Positions 6,501 to 8,639 of a stretch of DNA of 8,639 bases are shown here, one piece after another (within the stretch, counting starts at the first letter, position 1; each line of letters opens with the position of its first letter). The DNA lies in assembly GCA_030147305.1 (NCBI GenBank), contig JASLAE010000487.1:1-8639 (forward strand), written 5' to 3'. The translations under genes were made by a program, and so were the position numbers. The notes beneath the pieces are model-generated. The model saw only the letters and a list, made by a program, of their open reading frames with translations, was not told the origin of the DNA and made no database searches. Origin of the DNA: Cesiribacter sp. (GTDB lineage: Bacteria; Bacteroidota; Bacteroidia; Cytophagales; Cyclobacteriaceae).

Positions 6501-8183
6501 TCCCTGCACATCCATGACAATGGTTGTACTAAGGGTAAGGCTGTCCTGCAGGAGCCCCAGTTCCCGAAAGCGGGCCGTATCCAGGACAGCATTTACTTTT
6601 ATTTTGTTAATGCCATCCCGCAGGTCGATGGACCCTTCGCCATTAAAGCGCAGGTTTGGATCCGCAACCGAGAGACTGCCCTCGAAAAAGCTGCGTTCCA
6701 GACTGCCGTTTGTGTTGATATTACGGTATGGATATCCTTTTACAGACATTTGTTTGATACTGGCATCCAACTGAAGCTTTGCTGTTTCCAGCGAAAGTCC
6801 CTGCCCCTGTACACTGCCCTGGCCGGTTACAGCGCCAAACAATGCTGGCTGATCTAAAAAGCGGCCCAGCTCAAACCCTACCAGCGAAAGATTACCACTA
6901 TAGGTGGAGAGTACACGTTCTTCCTGCAACTTTAAGTTAATATCTGAACGAATAAGCCCCAGCCAGGTCTGAAAAGTACCATTGGCTACAAAGTCGTTAG
7001 GGAATCCCAGGAACTGTCCGCTGAACTGCATGTTGCCCAGCTTTTGCATGTTTTGATAGAAGATATCGGCAATGTAGGGCTCCAGATCAAGGGGCTGTAT
7101 GTAGGAATTATTCAGATCCAGCTCTATAAAGGTTTCCATAATATTGGGCAGCCCATCCATGCTGACAAAGCCCTTTACCTGGCTGTTTTGTCCAAATTGC
7201 AGATCAAGCTCGGAGATGCTGAATTTACGAACAGGGCCTTTTAACTTTCCGCTTATGCGGTAGGTATCGCCATAGGTGGCCAGTGCTGGTATAAAAACAG
7301 AAAGCTCTTTTTTATCGAGAATGCTGTTTTGCAGGTTAGCGTACATTTGTACACTATCCTGAAAATAGGAGAAGGTCTCCTGGTCCCGGTACTTGAACAC
7401 AACGCTGTCCCTAAGCGTGGAGTTACCTGCCTGCAGTAGCAGGTCATCGAACATCATACCGGTATTGGAGTAGATAAAATCTGTGCTGAGGGTATCGATC
7501 GTAAAATCGTAGGCAGGAGCGATGCCTGTTAAAAAATCGATGTTGGTGCGGATGGTATCTCCCTGAATAATAAATTCGCGGGTGGTGGCATTGATACCCT
7601 CCAGATAGAAGTGATTATAATCGAAGGTTTCCCTGAGGGTGTCTTTATAGGGATCTATGTATACAAAAGTGCCGCCTGTTATCTGCACGTCGCCGATTGT
7701 AAACGGAACATTTTTGCTTGATTTATTCTTTTTAGCAGGCAGTAAAGCCTGGATGTTACGAATAAAACCGTTGATGTTAAGGCCGGAATCGGGGGTGTTT
7801 TTGATCAGCTGCACATAGGGTTTATCCAGCTGCACTGCATCCACCCGCGGAGTAGGGTCCCTGAGCAGGCTGATCAGATCAAAATCAACCATAACCTCAT
7901 CAATGCCGATCATGAGGCTATCCTGAGCATCATACACACGTACCCCTTCTAACTGAAGTTCGTCCAGCCATGAGATGGACACACCATTTATTGCTACGGG
8001 ATAGCCAGTTTTCTCACTTAACCAGGTAGTCAGCTTTTGTACTGCACGAGTTTGCACCGCGGGGAACTGCAGGGCAATAAACAGACCCAGCAAAAGTAGA
8101 AGGCAGAGGCTTACCACCCCGATGACTACCTTGCCAAAGCGGTTTTTCTTATCTTGCGATACTTTTTCGTTATCTACCGCCAA
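3570..8183 (-). CDS. tamB: TamB-like translocation/assembly module protein (AsmA-like, DUF490)
   Basis: A 1537-aa inner-membrane-anchored protein predicted to span the periplasm as a long beta-sheet groove; TamB relatives take part in outer-membrane protein assembly and phospholipid transport. A basic, polar N terminus precedes one membrane helix (about residues 19-40), then an AsmA-like start (TGYPVAINGVSISW). A very long beta-rich repeat-like body follows, and a C-terminal TamB domain (PF04357) begins near residue 1000 (GGSIRINY) and continues through DPYAGLLDIQARY (about 1240), MDLKGDLLSPDIDF (about 1290) and the last strands near 1450. The final 35 residues are proline- and acid-rich. It is longer than E. 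coli TamB (1259 aa), as is usual in Bacteroidota. The start is TTG: an in-frame TAA lies only five codons upstream with no ATG or GTG between, and the next candidate, a GTG at codon 23, falls inside the membrane helix. No TamA/TamL gene is seen beside it; a barrel gene follows by 31 bases. Confidence 0.93.
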   Translation of the reverse strand: MAVDNEKVSQDKKNRFGKVVIGVVSLCLLLLLGLFIALQFPAVQTRAVQKLTTWLSEKTGYPVAINGVSISWLDELQLEGVRVYDAQDSLMIGIDEVMVDFDLISLLRDPTPRVDAVQLDKPYVQLIKNTPDSGLNINGFIRNIQALLPAKKNKSSKNVPFTIGDVQITGGTFVYIDPYKDTLRETFDYNHFYLEGINATTREFIIQGDTIRTNIDFLTGIAPAYDFTIDTLSTDFIYSNTGMMFDDLLLQAGNSTLRDSVVFKYRDQETFSYFQDSVQMYANLQNSILDKKELSVFIPALATYGDTYRISGKLKGPVRKFSISELDLQFGQNSQVKGFVSMDGLPNIMETFIELDLNNSYIQPLDLEPYIADIFYQNMQKLGNMQFSGQFLGFPNDFVANGTFQTWLGLIRSDINLKLQEERVLSTYSGNLSLVGFELGRFLDQPALFGAVTGQGSVQGQGLSLETAKLQLDASIKQMSVKGYPYRNINTNGSLERSFFEGSLSVADPNLRFNGEGSIDLRDGINKIKVNAVLDTARFRELGLLQDSLTLSTTIVMDVQGLELDNIRGNALLRNIYLNYKGRELLLDSLLVNNKLENEQRVLTLQTDYVDLQAEGHFAYSQVATDLERLFKEYKLNFLNIEEDLVSYYGNKEKPAAYDKYRVDYQLLLKDANPLLRLLDPGIYLSENTSVAGNFTGGYTSIFSANTNIDTLLWNENRLYGIEAELTTSKVADSTEVLAMAYLSTAQQDFAGMAKTRDLVAEAIWSQDHIDFTGNIQQQEGDNYASLNGDLYFLPDETHIRIRDTETKLLENIWKVAGDNLVVLRGDEVEVMGLEIAHEDQFIRAEGILSPAPEDTLLLNIHGVQLANLNPILDQKLLGVVNGQVQFRELLDKPFFKGRISIDSLGVNEFIAGDFVLQADWDAVEEKLFVDILGDREGKQILEANGYYNPYAVDNMLNLEASYEQAPLNLLEPFFGDIFSNIKGTTSGNIFVLGTPSYPILRGGGLVEGGSIRINYLNTTYDFEGNILFSENEIGFRNLRMSDTEGNPAWLNGGVFHDGFTNFVVDLKARLQSTKVLNTTLEENELFYGTAYVTGEVEVLGPANNLWITADARSDKGTKIFIPIDFKNEIGSQSFINFVSNLQDSTQLLTGTSREKVNTSGINLDFDLDITEDAYIEIIFDLRAGDIIRGRGNGKLELDIDTEGDFTMVGSYEIVQGAYNFTLFNVITKEFIIEPGSSIRWDGDPYAGLLDIQARYEQLASLRSVLSPDESEKTVAQRPYPVLLMMDLKGDLLSPDIDFDIEVQDYPAELSNGVSGFLSRLDNDEQMLNRQVFNLLVLRQFTPIDYNNNLTANAARNFASQTAISSISELLANQFTAIANQIDENLQIDVNFNMNYDNEFDQEALNTLQLRLSYTFLNGRLRVTRDGSITSSSNPNSNINNTNNFIGDWTVDYLLTPDGQFRVKLFNRANWNSLIGNYQFSNYTQGISFLQTKSFDTFKELIKKQAPPPLPPLPLPDSNPEELLMLEEKNSNLPKPE

Positions 8184-8639
8184 ATGTGTACAATCTTAGC
8201 TATAGAATCTTCCTGCGACGAAACTTCGGCCGCCGTTATACAGGATAGCAAAATACTTGCCAATGTAGTAGCCTCGCAGCAGGTTCACCAGCAGTGGGGT
8301 GGTGTTGTGCCGGAGCTGGCCTCGCGCGCGCATCAGCAGCACATAGTGCCTGTGGTGCACAAAGCGTTGCAGGATGCAAATATAGAAAAAAAAGAGCTGC
8401 AAGCAGTAGCATTTACCCGTGGACCTGGCTTACTCGGTGCATTATTAGTGGGAGCCTCTTTTGCAAAGTCACTGGCCCTGGCTTTGGACATACCATTAAT
8501 AGATGTAAACCACATGCAGGCGCATATTCTGGCCCATTTTATCGATGATCCAAAGCCACCGTTTCCCTTTCTATGCTTAACCGTGAGTGGAGGACATACC
8601 CAACTGGTGCTGGTCCGCGATTACTTAGATATGGAGATT
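8184..8639 (+). CDS. tsaD: tRNA N6-threonylcarbamoyladenosine synthase subunit TsaD (3' partial)
   Basis: First 152 codons of the roughly 340-aa TsaD (Kae1/Gcp/YgjD) ATPase-like protein, which with TsaB and TsaE transfers the threonylcarbamoyl group from threonylcarbamoyl-AMP to A37 of ANN-decoding tRNAs in the cytoplasm. The N-terminal LAIESSCDETSAAV (residues 5-18), VPELASRAH, FTRGPGLLGALLVG (77-90), the metal-binding HMQAH (H110 and H114) and VSGGHTQLVLV (134-144) are all present and intact. The ATG at 8184 puts IESSCDET at the normal distance from the start, and no Shine-Dalgarno sequence precedes it, as is common in Bacteroidota. The gene is divergent from tamB and starts on the very next base, so its promoter must lie in the tamB 5' coding region. 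The reading frame is open to the window end. Confidence 0.97.
   Translation, partial: MCTILAIESSCDETSAAVIQDSKILANVVASQQVHQQWGGVVPELASRAHQQHIVPVVHKALQDANIEKKELQAVAFTRGPGLLGALLVGASFAKSLALALDIPLIDVNHMQAHILAHFIDDPKPPFPFLCLTVSGGHTQLVLVRDYLDMEI

Noticed and set aside
6457..6774. Open frame of 105 codons on the + strand inside tamB
   Set aside because: Ser/Arg-rich translation with no motif, antisense to a continuous TamB frame; treated as a shadow.
8159..8166. Candidate tsaD -7 element TACTTTTT
   Set aside because: It is near the consensus but no -33 TTTG/TTG sits at the right distance, and it is only about 17 bases from the ATG.
8249..8263. Candidate tamB promoter on the - strand (TATTTTG with a TTG upstream)
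   Set aside because: The TTG lies only 5 bases from the TATTTTG, not the roughly 19-21 expected for Bacteroidota promoters, so it is likely chance within tsaD.

Overview
The window comes from a member of the Bacteroidota, most likely the Cytophagales or a near relative. The evidence is the very long TamB type, a DUF6089-like outer-membrane barrel protein, starts without clear Shine-Dalgarno sequences, and moderate GC in genes with a very AT-rich intergenic stretch. This placement is inferred from protein families; no rRNA or other taxonomic marker is present.

Left part (1-2465, + strand) is the end of a surface-polysaccharide locus. It holds a nearly complete UDP-N-acetylhexosamine 6-dehydrogenase of the WbpO/TviB type, cut at its first residues by the window edge. 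A 129-base AT-rich gap follows, then an extended-SDR nucleotide-sugar epimerase/dehydratase, closed by a strong intrinsic terminator at 2438-2465. The dehydrogenase should make a UDP-aminosugar uronic acid and the SDR enzyme probably interconverts a nucleotide sugar, both as precursors for a capsule, exopolysaccharide or O-antigen.

Middle (2466-2704) lies between convergent genes. It has no intact gene, but it carries the first part of an undecaprenyl-phosphate sugar transferase of the WcaJ/bacterial sugar transferase family. That piece is broken by a 5-base tandem duplication and cut off before its catalytic part.

Right part (2705-8183, - strand) is a probable two-gene operon: tamB (1537 aa, inner-membrane-anchored, periplasm-spanning) followed after 31 bases by a 277-aa outer-membrane beta-barrel protein. 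At 8184 the divergent + strand gene tsaD (tRNA t6A synthesis) begins. Its ATG directly abuts the TTG start of tamB, so the two genes share no intergenic DNA, and each promoter must lie inside the other gene. tsaD runs off the window after 152 codons.

I see no CRISPR array, tRNA, rRNA, insertion sequence or phage gene, and no clear case for a wholly new system. The observations most worth checking are the broken sugar transferase remnant, the zero-gap tamB/tsaD start junction, and the tamB-barrel pairing.
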